From: Erodium maritimum
Taxonomy: Eukaryota; Streptophyta; Magnoliopsida; Geraniales; Geraniaceae
Reading direction: 5' to 3'
DNA: 64,000 nt
NCBI GenBank assembly: GCA_963921825.1
Contig: OY997588.1
Coordinates: 9,934,001-9,998,000 of the forward strand
Shown here: piece after piece, positions 1 to 10,408 of the stretch
Numbering within the stretch: position 1 is the stretch's first letter
Layout of the letters: every line of letters begins with the position of its first letter
Program-made: the position numbers and the translations under genes
The notes under the pieces: model-generated
Seen by the model: the letters and a program-made list of their open reading frames with translations, nothing else
The model's database searches: none
Told to the model about the DNA's origin: nothing

Positions 1-345
1 TGATAAAATGCCCTAGAACTAGAATCTACAACTTTCAAACCATGTACAAGATTCTGAAAAGCTAAAACCCCTATTATTATACATATCCCATCTGATCAAC
101 AGACAGATTCTAGTTTTCTCCATTGCATACTAACATGAGATATATAAGAAATGGAACTATATTGTCTTGTAGATGTCATGCCTCAGGAACTGGACTTTAC
201 ACAGTGCAAATTCATTCAAGGTTTGTAGTACTTTCTATCTATAGCATTGAGTTTCTTGATTCAGCCATTGGGGAAAATCACCATTTTCCTGCACAACAGC
301 TTGTAGCGGAAGCCCGGTCCTCTGGACTCTTGCAAAATGATGTAA
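1..345. other. 3' flank of the X8-domain gene
   Basis: AT-rich sequence directly downstream of the stop codon of the minus-strand X8-domain gene. It most likely holds that gene's 3' UTR. A short plus-strand ORF at 123-356 has no recognisable domain and I do not regard it as a gene. Confidence 0.5.
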
Positions 346-1600
346 CTACTGAATAATTATCTGGGTAGCAAAGGATGTTACCACAAAAATGCAGGCCAGA
401 ACGGGTTGCAGTGTAGCTGAGATGGATGTTGTGGTGTTAACACTGGGAGGCACCTCAGACCCAAACACAGTTGGGGTTCCTGATGTTGGGTCGCTAGAGT
501 TTAGTATCATTGGCATTGGTGGAGTACCAGAGCTGTGAGTAGAAGACATGGATGGCAACAAAATCAGCTAAGCATATCAAAATTGTAGTGGAACTAGTAA
601 AGAAATTCAGAGCCAAGGGTAGAGATCATCATACCCTGAAACTCCTGCACCTGCACCTGCACCTGCACCTGAGGATGATGATGTTGATGGTGTTGGTGTA
701 GGAGTTGTTATTGGTGTTGAGATCTGGGGTGGAGTTGAAAAAGTTGGTGGAGGGATTGATGTAGTTGATGGTGGAGGAATTGATGTAGTTGATGGTGGAG
801 GGATTGATGGAGTTGATGGTGGAGTAATTGATGGAGTTGGCGGTGGCTTCAATGATGGTGATGATGATGATGATGATGATAATGGGAAGATGCAAGAACC
901 TGTACCTGTTGAAAATTGAGCAGTATGTTTAGAAATGGCTATACATTTTGTTGTTGTGGTGGTATGTAGAAAATGAGTTTAATTTCTTACTTGGGTTTGT
1001 GTTAGTTAAGGTTGCAGTTCCTCCGAAGTCACAGCTTGATGGTGATGGATGTTTCTGGTAGTAGCTGTTGAATGCAAATGAAGCATGGTTCTGAAGTGTG
1101 ATGGGATTGTAACAGCTCCCACTCTGCTGGATCTGTGCACAGTCCGCTCCCCCAATCCCACAGGCATAGTCCAAAGCTGCCTGCACAGAGCTCTCAGGCG
1201 CTCCACTCTTGACAACGCACCAGCTCTGCCCATTTGTAGTTGCAGGAGGTGCCATGGCTGGATTGGTGAGAGTTGCTGGAGCAGGAGGCGCCATGGCTGG
1301 ATTGGTGAGTGCTGCTGGAGCAGGAGGCGCCATGGCTGGATTGGTGACTGTTGCTGGAGCTGGAGGCGACATGACTGGATTTGAGAGAGGAAGAGGAGTG
1401 TTGGCAGGATTGGTGGGAGTTATGGTGACAGGGTTAGTGGCAGGGACAGTGACAAAGGGTGTGGTTGATATTGGAGTTGTGGGGAAGATGGTGTTTGGTG
1501 GGGTGAGGTCGCCGGAGGAGAAGAGGGGATGGAGAAGGAAGAAGAAGAAGAAGAAGAAGAGGAGCTTGGGGTATGGCATTGCCATTATAAGGAGAGTCAT
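346..1600 (-). CDS. X8-domain GPI-anchored protein, plasmodesmata callose-binding (PDCB)-like
   Basis: Three exons on the minus strand, 1600-991, 905-635 and 532-346, join in frame to 355 aa. An N-terminal hydrophobic signal peptide has a run of Phe. It is followed by a Pro/Ala/Thr-rich linker with about four imperfect 13-residue NPAMAPPAPATLT-type repeats. The X8 (CBM43) domain starts at SWCVV and has six Cys (WC, AC, DC, SC, SCDF, SCIF), the last lying across the first splice junction. A Ser/Pro-rich stretch with SIPPPST repeats and a hydrophobic C-terminal tail of the kind replaced by a GPI anchor complete the protein. X8 proteins of this layout bind callose at the cell wall, and PDCBs sit at plasmodesmal necks. 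The family call is firm; plasmodesmal location is inferred. The start was chosen as the first ATG before the signal peptide; a second in-frame ATG lies 18 bases downstream. Confidence 0.9.
1240..1390 (-). repeat. Coding minisatellite, about 39-bp unit, in the X8 gene linker
   Basis: Three to four imperfect copies of a unit of about 39 bp encode the NPAMAPPAPATLT peptide repeat between signal peptide and X8 domain. Copy number probably varies between alleles (inference). Confidence 0.75.
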
Positions 1601-2150
1601 GAGAAGTGTGTAGGAGGGGTTTGGGGAAGAGACCCAGTTGGATTTGTAATGTGATTCATATAGTAGGAGCTTAAAAGACAGTGCACATAGGATTGGGATA
1701 GAAAAAAGAGAGAGATGTGAAGATAAAGAGGAAGGAAAGTAAAAGGTTGGTGATGATAAAGAAAAGATGTTACTTTGTGACTAAGGAGCAGAGAATGGCA
1801 CTCTCTCTCACATGCACAGAACAAAGAATTGTCCACTGCTTTACAAGATTTGGTTTTCTTTATCTTTGATTCCCAAAGACATGTTATGTTAGCTCAGTAA
1901 AGTTGCCTACTTGGCAAACGGGCAAATGCCGTGGATACACATGCTTGTCATGTTATCACCAAAGATGGATTTTGGAACTTATCTTTGAAAAGCCTTCCCA
2001 CCATCAAAATTATTTATCAGTCGTCACCAAAACCGAAAGCGCATAAATCGATAGTAGGAACTCTAGGAACCTAGCTACTCTCTCTTTTGTATACTAATGG
2101 TTTCCCCCTGTTTTTTCCCTTCAATCCAACGTCTGTTGCGCTTACCCCCA
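1601..2150 (-). promoter_or_regulatory. Leader and promoter region of the X8 gene
   Basis: Sequence upstream of the X8-domain start codon. The stretch to about 1850 is pyrimidine-rich on the minus strand, as expected of a 5' leader. No TATA box could be assigned with confidence. No gene is seen here. Confidence 0.4.
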
Positions 2151-2173
2151 CCACGTCAGTGCGACTGACGTGG
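2151..2173. promoter_or_regulatory. Perfect inverted repeat with two ACGT cores (bZIP-type site)
   Basis: Ten-base arms CCACGTCAGT and ACTGACGTGG flank a 3-base centre. Each arm contains a TGACGTGG-type C/G-hybrid box, a known plant bZIP target. It lies 551 bp upstream of the X8 gene start codon. Regulatory use is inferred. Confidence 0.45.
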
Positions 2174-2499
2174 CCCCTCCACTGCTTCCTCCCTCGTGTT
2201 CACCCACGGTTTTCATAAAACCAAAACATGGAAGGAAGTCCTTTAAAAGGCCCTATGCTCCTACTTCCCCAACACCGCCTCTTCCGCCATACCACTCGTC
2301 TCTGTTGTTTCGAACGGAGTCTCTTGCCTTGATGCTTTTGCCGCCTCTTGTCCCTCCCCCACGACTTTCGCAGGAAGTCGTTCGTCCTTGACGAACTATA
2401 AGCAAGCCAGCGTTGACGTTGCCAAAGAAATCCTCATCACCGGTGGCTCCTATGTCATCTCGGATTCCTCCATCTCCCTCGTCGCACCTGATGACCTAC
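2174..2499. other. GC-richer stretch without a recognisable gene
   Basis: Proline/serine-type codon content in several frames, but no open exon structure or known domain. It may be transposon-derived because it borders the Harbinger-like remnant at 2500-2853. Confidence 0.3.
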
Positions 2500-2853
2500 T
2501 GGTTGGTTGAGACCAACAATAATTTTTTCCTCTGACCTGGCCACGTGGCAGCCGACCATTGACATGCATGCGACCCGTGAGTCGCAAGTCAAGGCCCACA
2601 GCCTGTGTTTAGTGAGTCGGAACCGCGAGGCACGCACGCCACAACGTGTGACTTGCGGTTCCAACCCATTAAAGTGTGGGTCGTGGTTCGTAGGTCGCTC
2701 CCCAGATCGCGCGTTGTACATAGTTTAAGCTTTGCGAACCAACATCAACAAGTGGCATTCATCCAAATTTTCTTCCTACATCATCTCTATGTTGCTGCTT
2801 TGATGTCCTGATTCAGTATAGGCATCACTATTTCTTAAGAGTTGTTGGTGCTC
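2500..2853 (-). mobile_element. PIF/Harbinger-type MITE remnant with internal hairpin
   Basis: On the minus strand this begins with a GAGCACC terminus preceded by TTA (2854-2856), the target triplet of PIF/Harbinger elements. At about 2577-2700 lies an imperfect palindrome around ACTTGCGGTTCCAACCC-like sequence that also occurs, in opposite orientation, at 13240-13355. The two regions are therefore diverged copies of one family. The other end is not clear. Confidence 0.5.
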
Positions 2854-2867
2854 TAATGAATGTCCAG

Positions 2868-3390
2868 TCACTCGACCATTTTTTTTTATCAGCAAATCTT
2901 ACTAAAAGACTCAGATTTCCGAATAGGAAATCAGAGCATGGATACAAACCACAAAACACCAGCATCTTACAACCATTACAAACTAGAAATGGGTCTAAAT
3001 ATTACCCAAATTTTTCAGACTTTAAGCAAACTAGGAGAAGGTCTAACAAACCTAAACCCCAGAAAACAAATTAAAAACAACCAAGAAACAGAAGGCTAAG
3101 TCTCAGATTTCCCAAATATGAAGATCAAAATACAAATGGCTTCAGGCCCATCAAACTATCTAAGAACAAAACTTAAGTAAAAGAAAAAAACGAAGTAGTT
3201 GAAGTTCACATCCAAACCCAATCGCAGCACGCGAAGCCAATCAGCCACAGTAGACGAAACAACACCTTCGGGCTCGCAACCTCCACGACGAGACAAAGTC
3301 ACCACCGAGACGATCCCACCTACACTCCAAAGCCAAGCTAGTCCCCGGACATTGCTCAGTTCCTAAGGAACTTTCTCATCACTCAACCAT
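2868..3390 (-). mobile_element. Short LINE-type retroposon with target-site duplications
   Basis: Near-identical 12-bp direct repeats, TCACTCGACCAT at 2868-2879 and TCACTCAACCAT at 3379-3390, flank about 500 bp that starts with a T-run and ATCAGCA. This is the signature of a minus-strand insert with a poly(A) tail. The same 3' terminus (TGCTGATAAA plus A-run) occurs in the element at 18431. No long ORF remains, so this is a truncated or non-autonomous copy. Confidence 0.7.
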
Positions 3391-3701
3391 GATTGTGAGA
3401 AAAGTCCAAGTAAATTATACATAGGTGTATAACAAAGTGACTATAACATTCAAAACACGAGACGATTCAATGGTGATTTCTTCGTCGATTTTATCCAAAT
3501 CGTCGATCGACCTACAATTCGTCAGACAATTTGACTTAGTACTCTCGACAAATTCAAGACAATGAATTTGTTACCAAAGTTATTAGAATGAACATTGTTC
3601 CATAAAGTCACTTAAATTTAACTCGTTGCTCATCTTTGTGTGTTGGATTCGTCTATAAAAATTAGTTGTTGGTCTATAACTATTTCTCTTCTTTATGGAC
3701 A

Positions 3702-3733
<32 letters not shown>

Positions 3734-5285
3734 CTTCTTCTTCTTCTTCTTCTTCTTCTTTTCAGCAATTCTCCTTCCACAAGACCAATGAAGTATGTTC
3801 AAACCTTCGTAGCGAGATTTTGACAGACAGGACCCTTTTCACATGACCGATGACAAACTAAACAAATACTATCCGATAATCAATAAGTTGTGAGCTAATT
3901 ATTTCAAAGCGTCCGAGGACTAACTAATTTGTAGTTTATATTTTGAATTTTGATGTGTAATTTCAACTTCATTTTTGTAATTTCATTTTAGAAACACGTG
4001 AACGGATAAAAATCGTTTGGGTTTCTGATATTGTTTTTTTCGATTTTGAATTTTTGAATTGTACCATTCATTGACGATTCTAGATATGAAATCGTTTGAC
4101 GTTATAGAAAAAGATAACACTGAAATCAAAGATTCAAATAGTAAACAAATAAGATGTGAAATAAAAATGCAGCAAAAAAGAGTGTAAAAGAAGGGGATAA
4201 CGTCTCAATTGACACACCTTTTTATCCCGTAATCCGGAATTATAAACAACCCATGTGGGAGTATAGATAATCTCTGCCGAAAGCAGGTTATACAGTTTAA
4301 ACATATTTGTTTATACTAATTTATTTTCAATAGATTAGCATCACAAACACGGGGCCAATTGGATTTGCTCGTTACTGATTATCATTTCTTGTATCACATA
4401 CATTTTCTTTTGGATTTGTAGCAACTTGTTCACTTCTAATAACAGGGGCTTATGGGGGACCAACTACAGCTTTGTTGGACATTTTCAAGTGTTTGGCTTG
4501 TAAGAAAATAGTAGAAAGTCTGGGATTTTCTGGAAACAAATATTTTATAGTAAAGACAAGTCAACAAATTGAAGTACTGTATTGTCTACGGAAATACTGT
4601 TTAACTGGGAACTCTGCATATAAATCCAAGCATGTGTCTAGAAAATGTTATGAACTAAAGGTAAGTAAGATTGTCACCATTTAAAACATCATGCTCCGAT
4701 TTCTTTCAAAGAAGATGAACTAGTATAAAAGCTTCCACTAGGACAGCCTCCTAACAGAGGTTCTATTTACAACAGTGAATGTCAACGAGTTCATCAACAT
4801 GTAAGAATCTTGCCCACACCTTTCATCTCAAATTAATGATCACAACAAGCTTTTAGATTGTGAATGTCAACGAGTTCATCACGTATAAGAATCATACCAT
4901 CCAGAAGGAAAAGCGAGTACGAGTTGAGAGTAAGTTATGTTTTAAAAGATCCTGTCAAGAAAACATGTACCTGTTAGTCAAAAATCATTTCTTTAAAAAC
5001 CTAAATCCAGATGTGCACTGACAAACATACAATAAAAGCAAAAGAGATAACTGCATCAATAGCAAAAAAAGTTCTCTAACATTAAAATATCCCCCAAGTA
5101 GTTGTTCTTACTTACAAACACACAACCTCAGTAATCAAAACACTTGCTGTAGCTTTTGGATAAATTAAATCCTGCACTTCACTAAAGGCTGTGTTGTTGC
5201 ACCTGCAACTGCTTCTAAGGGACTGACCACAACTGCACAAAAACATATGGGTGAAATAGCAAACACAACATCATAACTTGGATGC
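3391..5285. other. Intergenic region
   Basis: AT-rich DNA downstream of the Hel2-like gene. It holds the trinucleotide repeat at 3704-3760. At 4440-4665 there is a stretch open in one frame that ends in a good donor (CTAAAGGTAAGT), which could be a stray exon, but the peptide is not recognised. Otherwise nothing. Confidence 0.4.
3704..3760. repeat. (CTT)n microsatellite, about 19 units
   Basis: Uninterrupted CTT trinucleotide repeat seen directly. Flanking ORFs that read it as poly-Ser or poly-Arg are artefacts. Confidence 0.95.
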
Positions 5286-5345
5286 ATGTTCCTCTATATA
5301 AGGCTTTGTATAGACCAACTATCACATTCACACTTCAACGCGACT

Positions 5346-8300
5346 TCATTTTGGAGTGCCCCTCTTGGTCATAGCAACAAGTTTTCTACCTCCCCCGTTT
5401 CCCCAAACTCCACCAACTGGCAACCCATTCGATATGCCCTTGTTTCCATTTGTTTTTGCCTCACAAGGAACAGAACTGGGTTCAGAATGACCTGCATCTG
5501 AAAAGGATGCAACAGCTGAAGTCTCACCAAGACGGGCTCTGAGAAACTTAGAGCTCTTTTTTCGTTGCTTGTTTCCTGCTCCCCCACTCACCAACACTTG
5601 CTTTGAGCTACCAACAGCTGACAGAGAACCATTCTGATTGCTTGACTCCCTCTGCAAAGGATTTCGTTCAATCTGTTCGTTGTTAACCAAAACTTTTGAC
5701 TTCCCTTTTATTGACAAGACATCCGGTTCCTCTCCACAACTTAGCTTGCTATTCACTGCCAAATCATCCTTCACTAAATTGACACCAATGCCTTCACACT
5801 TCTCCTTACCTTTCCTCTTACCTTTCTTGTTTTTAGACTGACCACTGTCAATGGAAGGACTGTTTCCATTGAAGCAACCCCTCACATTATAATTGTAAGT
5901 TTCCAGAAGGTCCTTTTGCTTCTCTACATCGGGGCAAAGACTAGCTAGCTCAACAACGAGATGTGACAATCCAAACTGCTGCACAGATGCCAGATATTCA
6001 CTGGCATCACTCACCCCCTTACGGAACTTCGTTGATACTTCTTTGAATGCTTTGAATTTTTCCTCATCAAATTCTAAAGCAGCACGGATTTTCTCTATCA
6101 GAGACTTGTTAGCGGCTTGGACATCGGCTGACCTATTAGTTTGAACAGAAGATATAGGAGGGAAATTGGAAATAGAATTTCCTGTGCCTCCATGATTTAA
6201 TGCTGAAGCAGATAGGCCAACTTTACTCATGGCACTCAAATTGCTTGATGAACTTGCAGAATTAGATGACACATGTCCATAAGCTGTTGCAGATACAGTT
6301 GACGTAGAGACTGCATAACTAGATCCTACATGTTCACCATTACCGACACTTACAGATTTCTGCTGGGAGTGACTTGGAGGCACGGATGGTAATGTAGGCC
6401 CGAAAGTAGATCGAGGCCTCGCCTTGTTAAGAATATTCACAGAGTTTCTAGATCGCAGGCGGGCGGCCATTGTGTTACCTGATTCAGTTTTTGAATGATG
6501 ACGACTACTGCCCGAAGCCATGGGTAGAGGAGGAAAGGATTCTGCCAGTCGCCCATTACCAAGGTTTAGTGACTGATGGGTACTAGCAGAAGTTCCAGAA
6601 TCACTGGTTGATAGCAATTCGAAAGGGTTTACAATTGAATCAATTGCATTTCTCTCAGGGTGACTGGACGATGCTGCTACAGTGGATGAAGTGACACGAG
6701 GCCTTGTAGACGTGTTTGTCTCTAGACTAGCTTGAATGGCCAAGGAAAGTTGGAAATCTGATGAATCAGGATGAAAATTACGCCTTCCACGTCGATTTTG
6801 TTCATTATCTCGCCGATATTGAAAGCTTGTTGGTATCTGATGTAGATGAGAAAGGGATAAAACTGATTGGACCACGCACATGACCATAAGTAGACTATAT
6901 TAAGAAGATAGAAGAAACAACAATACCTGTAGATTGGCATTGCGTTTGGCGCGAGACATGTTCCCTCCATGTTCCAAGGCATTGTGCCTCTACAGATGTA
7001 AACGTATAATTAAGAAATGGTATAGTCTGCATATCAAAATATCGAAATTCAAACGGTATCTGAATATTATTAAAACTAAAAGCCAGATGCCCTTACCTTC
7101 ATTTCAGATTCATTTATAAACACAATGAACTTTTTTGCAAGGCATGATTCATCTTCACATAAGAAATGCAGTTGGCGAAAATGGATCTGTGGCATACACT
7201 ATTTATGTGAATAAAATGTAGGAAAACGATCATTGACTGGAAAATCACAATATCACAAGTTTTTGAAAATAGAGATTACTGGCCTCCAAGTCATCATAAT
7301 TCTTATAGTAAACATATTTTCCAGGGTTCTGCCTGCAACACAATTAAATAATTAATTAATTAGGACTATAGAGAAAACATGTAAACTTCACAATAACATT
7401 TATGATCTTCCTAAAGAAAAAGAAAATGGTCTAACCTCTGGCATATATGGCAAGTAAAATGTTCAGTGGACATGTGTGTATACAGTTCATTATCCCCATA
7501 GAATGGGTCCCTACAAAATTCACAGAAGGGATGTCCGGAAAAGCCACCTCTTTCACTTTCACTCCCGTCAACCTCTGAGTCACCAGCCTTCATATGTTGA
7601 TTCAACTGTGATCTGGAATATAACTTGTGCTCGCAGATAAATATCTGGTTCAAAAATTGAAGCAGAGTGAAAAAAATGAATGTGCACATAGCATGAATGC
7701 TTCTAACATGAAAAAAAGAACTGTAGATGTATATGTAACGGATCTTTCTATGAAACTTCCATGCTGCCCCACCAAAGAAAAATGGCAAGGGAACTCACAG
7801 TATTTCCTCCAAATATGGAAGATCCAGAAACAAATCACTGAACAAAAGGGTAAATTCCAGACATCGGCCTCCATTGTGTTTCTTTCACATGTTGGATATC
7901 CAGGGCATGTTATCAAACATGATAGATGAAGATAAAGACAAATCTGGATGTGCCATTGTAACACAATCCTCAAATGCTTCTTTCTCAAATACAAAACCAG
8001 TAATTGACTCAAACATAAAGGGGGAATTATTTACAGTAAGCAAATGTGTCTCACCTTCCTACCTTCCAAACACAGACTGCACATGAGCAGCCTATGCCGG
8101 TGTAATAAATGATTGTTCAGCTGATCAATGTTCGTATACTCCTCTTGCCTTTTGGGCCTTTCACTTCTTTGTTCGTCTATCTTATTATCGCAAACACTGC
8201 ATGATAGCCTGCACATGGCCTTAATCATTTTGTAGTGACCCAAATCATCAAAGTAAGCTTGCGTTCCTTCATGGTACCAGTATTCCCCCACTCGACCCTC

Positions 8301-8928
8301 TTTTGCATTGGTTGGAAAAACTGAGAAGTCATTTATCACCCTCGTATAATCCCCTAAAGCCTGCAGAGATAGGCCAAAGAAAACGAGTATTGCAATCAGG
8401 AAAAGAGCATCAGAAGTATATCATTGAACAGATTAGTAAAAAAATACAGCAAGGATTTAATCCAGTAAAAGATTAACATTTAACTTAGTAAAAAAAATAC
8501 AGCAACGATTTAATCAAGTCAAAGATTAAAATTTAACTCTTTCGATATTTACTTCATGCAGAAGACTGTGTAGTACAGATAAACAACTTTTATTCTGAAC
8601 AAAGGCCTCTATAATACGTAAGTTCGACTGAACTTGGAAAAAGCTTGTCATTTTGCATGAAATACCATAACTACAAATATAGCAATCCTTTGAGAATTGG
8701 CAAACATAACAATCTTATTTTAATACTTGATATATTAAAACTAAAACAATGATGCCTGACCTTGGTGATAAATATAACATTGGATTCAGTCTTGCAAATG
8801 CAGCAACGCCGATCATCACAAACAAACCGGAGACGAATGACGCACGTAGAGCAGACCTCTCGATGGCCACATGACCCGTAACCAACCCACTCGAGTATTT
8901 CAGCACAGACAGCACAACTATCATCCAT
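5346..8928 (-). CDS. HEL2: E3 ubiquitin ligase of ribosome quality control, ZNF598/Hel2 type
   Basis: Seven coding exons on the minus strand join in frame to 791 aa: 8928-8761, 8360-8055, 7644-7436, 7332-7284, 7186-7097, 6989-6927 and 6836-5346. Residues about 5-47 form a C3HC4 RING (CAVC, CGH, CSTC, CCIC). Then come the Hel2-specific region (YWYHEGTQAYFDD) and a string of Cys/His fingers including HPFCEFC, YGDNELYTHMSTEHFTCHIC and FLCEDESC, ending at the basic RAKRNANLQ. The long last exon is Ser-rich and low in complexity. This is the family architecture. ZNF598/Hel2 ubiquitinates 40S proteins of collided ribosomes. Exon 4 appears to use a GC donor (7283-7282). A leader intron precedes the start codon. 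Family identity is confident; function in this plant is inferred. Confidence 0.94.
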
Positions 8929-8930
8929 AG

Positions 8931-9975
8931 TCTTCCATGAAGAGAGACAAAGAAAGAATTAATATAAGCACGAGTTTACCAAAAATTCTGAAGGAATTAA
9001 ACGCTCTAAATTTGCAATTATTATTCTGGTCTTAACAAGAAACCCCTTTAATATAATGAACATAAAGAAACATATGCCTGTATCTTCTATTCTAATAGCA
9101 GTCTAGGCAGGACCAAATATATGCCTTGGTTTGCATGTTTTCCTAGGAAAGTTGATATATTGATGACAAATAGGGAGGGCCACTGGTTTCTAATGGCAGA
9201 CCCTTGTGACAGTCAAAAATAGGTATTACCACAAAAGGACCTAGCACTAACCATACAGGAGGAAAACCACTTCAAATAGCAATAATGAGTATATGGTTTC
9301 TGAAATATTACTTAGAATAGTGCACCTCCTATACTTCTTCGCTGGAGGCTATTAAACATCACATTTCAAAATGGTGTACTGAATACGGAAACACTATAAT
9401 TCACAACATGTAATTGATCAATAAAGAAGCCTAAAATCGTGATATTTCTTAGATATAAAACAATGAAACATATCAGTCTATCTAGACATGAGCAAAACAA
9501 GATCAACAAAAGAGTTCTCAAATGATTATGTAAAAAACAATTAACAGCTATAATCTTATAATGACATTGCTGCAACCTACTCCTATGCCTTAAATTTGTC
9601 TGAAACTTTCTCTTCAGCTGGTCCATTTATAAACTCGACCTTCACAATTTGCTAACATATTCAACAACTTTCAAATCACACACTCCAAAATGTACCAACA
9701 CAAAACCCAAAGGAACCGAGACTCTTTACAGAAGTAAGATTCCATAAACAAAAACTAGCCCCTCTCAAGGCCTCACAACGAATATAGAAGGAAGAAAAAC
9801 AATCCATTTTCACAATTTCAGAACTAATCAACGCGAAGTAAAAGGGACAGTTAGGGTTTTGATTGAATACCTTGAACTTTGAAGTAGGGTTTGGTAGGGA
9901 AAGAGAGTGGCCACTGAGTCAGTAACGGCCACGAGATCTGAAGAACATGCAACAGTGGCGCTTAATTAGGGTTTA
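8931..9975 (-). promoter_or_regulatory. Leader intron and telo-box upstream region of the Hel2-like gene
   Basis: A donor at 9870 (GTATTC on the minus strand) and an acceptor at about 8932, three bases before the ATG, define a 5' UTR intron of about 0.94 kb. Three AACCCTA-type telo-boxes on the minus strand (near 9851, 9885 and 9966) lie in or just above the leader. Telo-boxes are common upstream of plant translation-related genes. No other gene is seen here. Confidence 0.55.
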
Positions 9976-10405
9976 AGAGAGATCGATTTTGAGGAGAAAT
10001 CGAAACGTCATACCACACTTCACAATGAGAAGGGTTTTTATTTTCATCGCAAACGTTGATGGTCAGATAGATTATTACATTTAGTTCGAAAATGCAGCAC
10101 AAGAGTTGAGATTTAGTTTCTTACCAGGTTTGTTCAATTTTACAGGAAACCAAACAGGTCATCAACTAGGCGATCCGATTCCAGGAGGAAAGGGGAGGAG
10201 AAGAGACCAGCAATGGAAATGTGTTGTATATATATACTATAGCATACGTGAGGTGAGAAACCAAGAAGGTGGGCTTTGGCTTGGGCTTTTTTCGGGCCCG
10301 CGTTTATTTTCAATTTTAGTTTCGGACATGTTCCGGATAATCTTGTACAGTCCATTCCGTAATGCACGCATGTCGTGGGCCCACCACCTAACCCATCATC
10401 CCATT
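9976..10405. other. Upstream intergenic DNA between the Hel2-like gene and the Harbinger element
   Basis: No gene recognised. Short ORFs in this stretch are not supported by domains or splice structure. Confidence 0.4.
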
Positions 10406-10408
10406 TAA

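Noticed and set aside
1085-1613. Plus-strand ORFs over the X8 gene
   Set aside because: They are antisense shadows of the repeat-coding exon 1; the minus strand carries signal peptide, X8 cysteines and clean splice sites.
3583-3846. ORFs with poly-Arg or poly-Ser
   Set aside because: Translation of the (CTT)n microsatellite, not genes.
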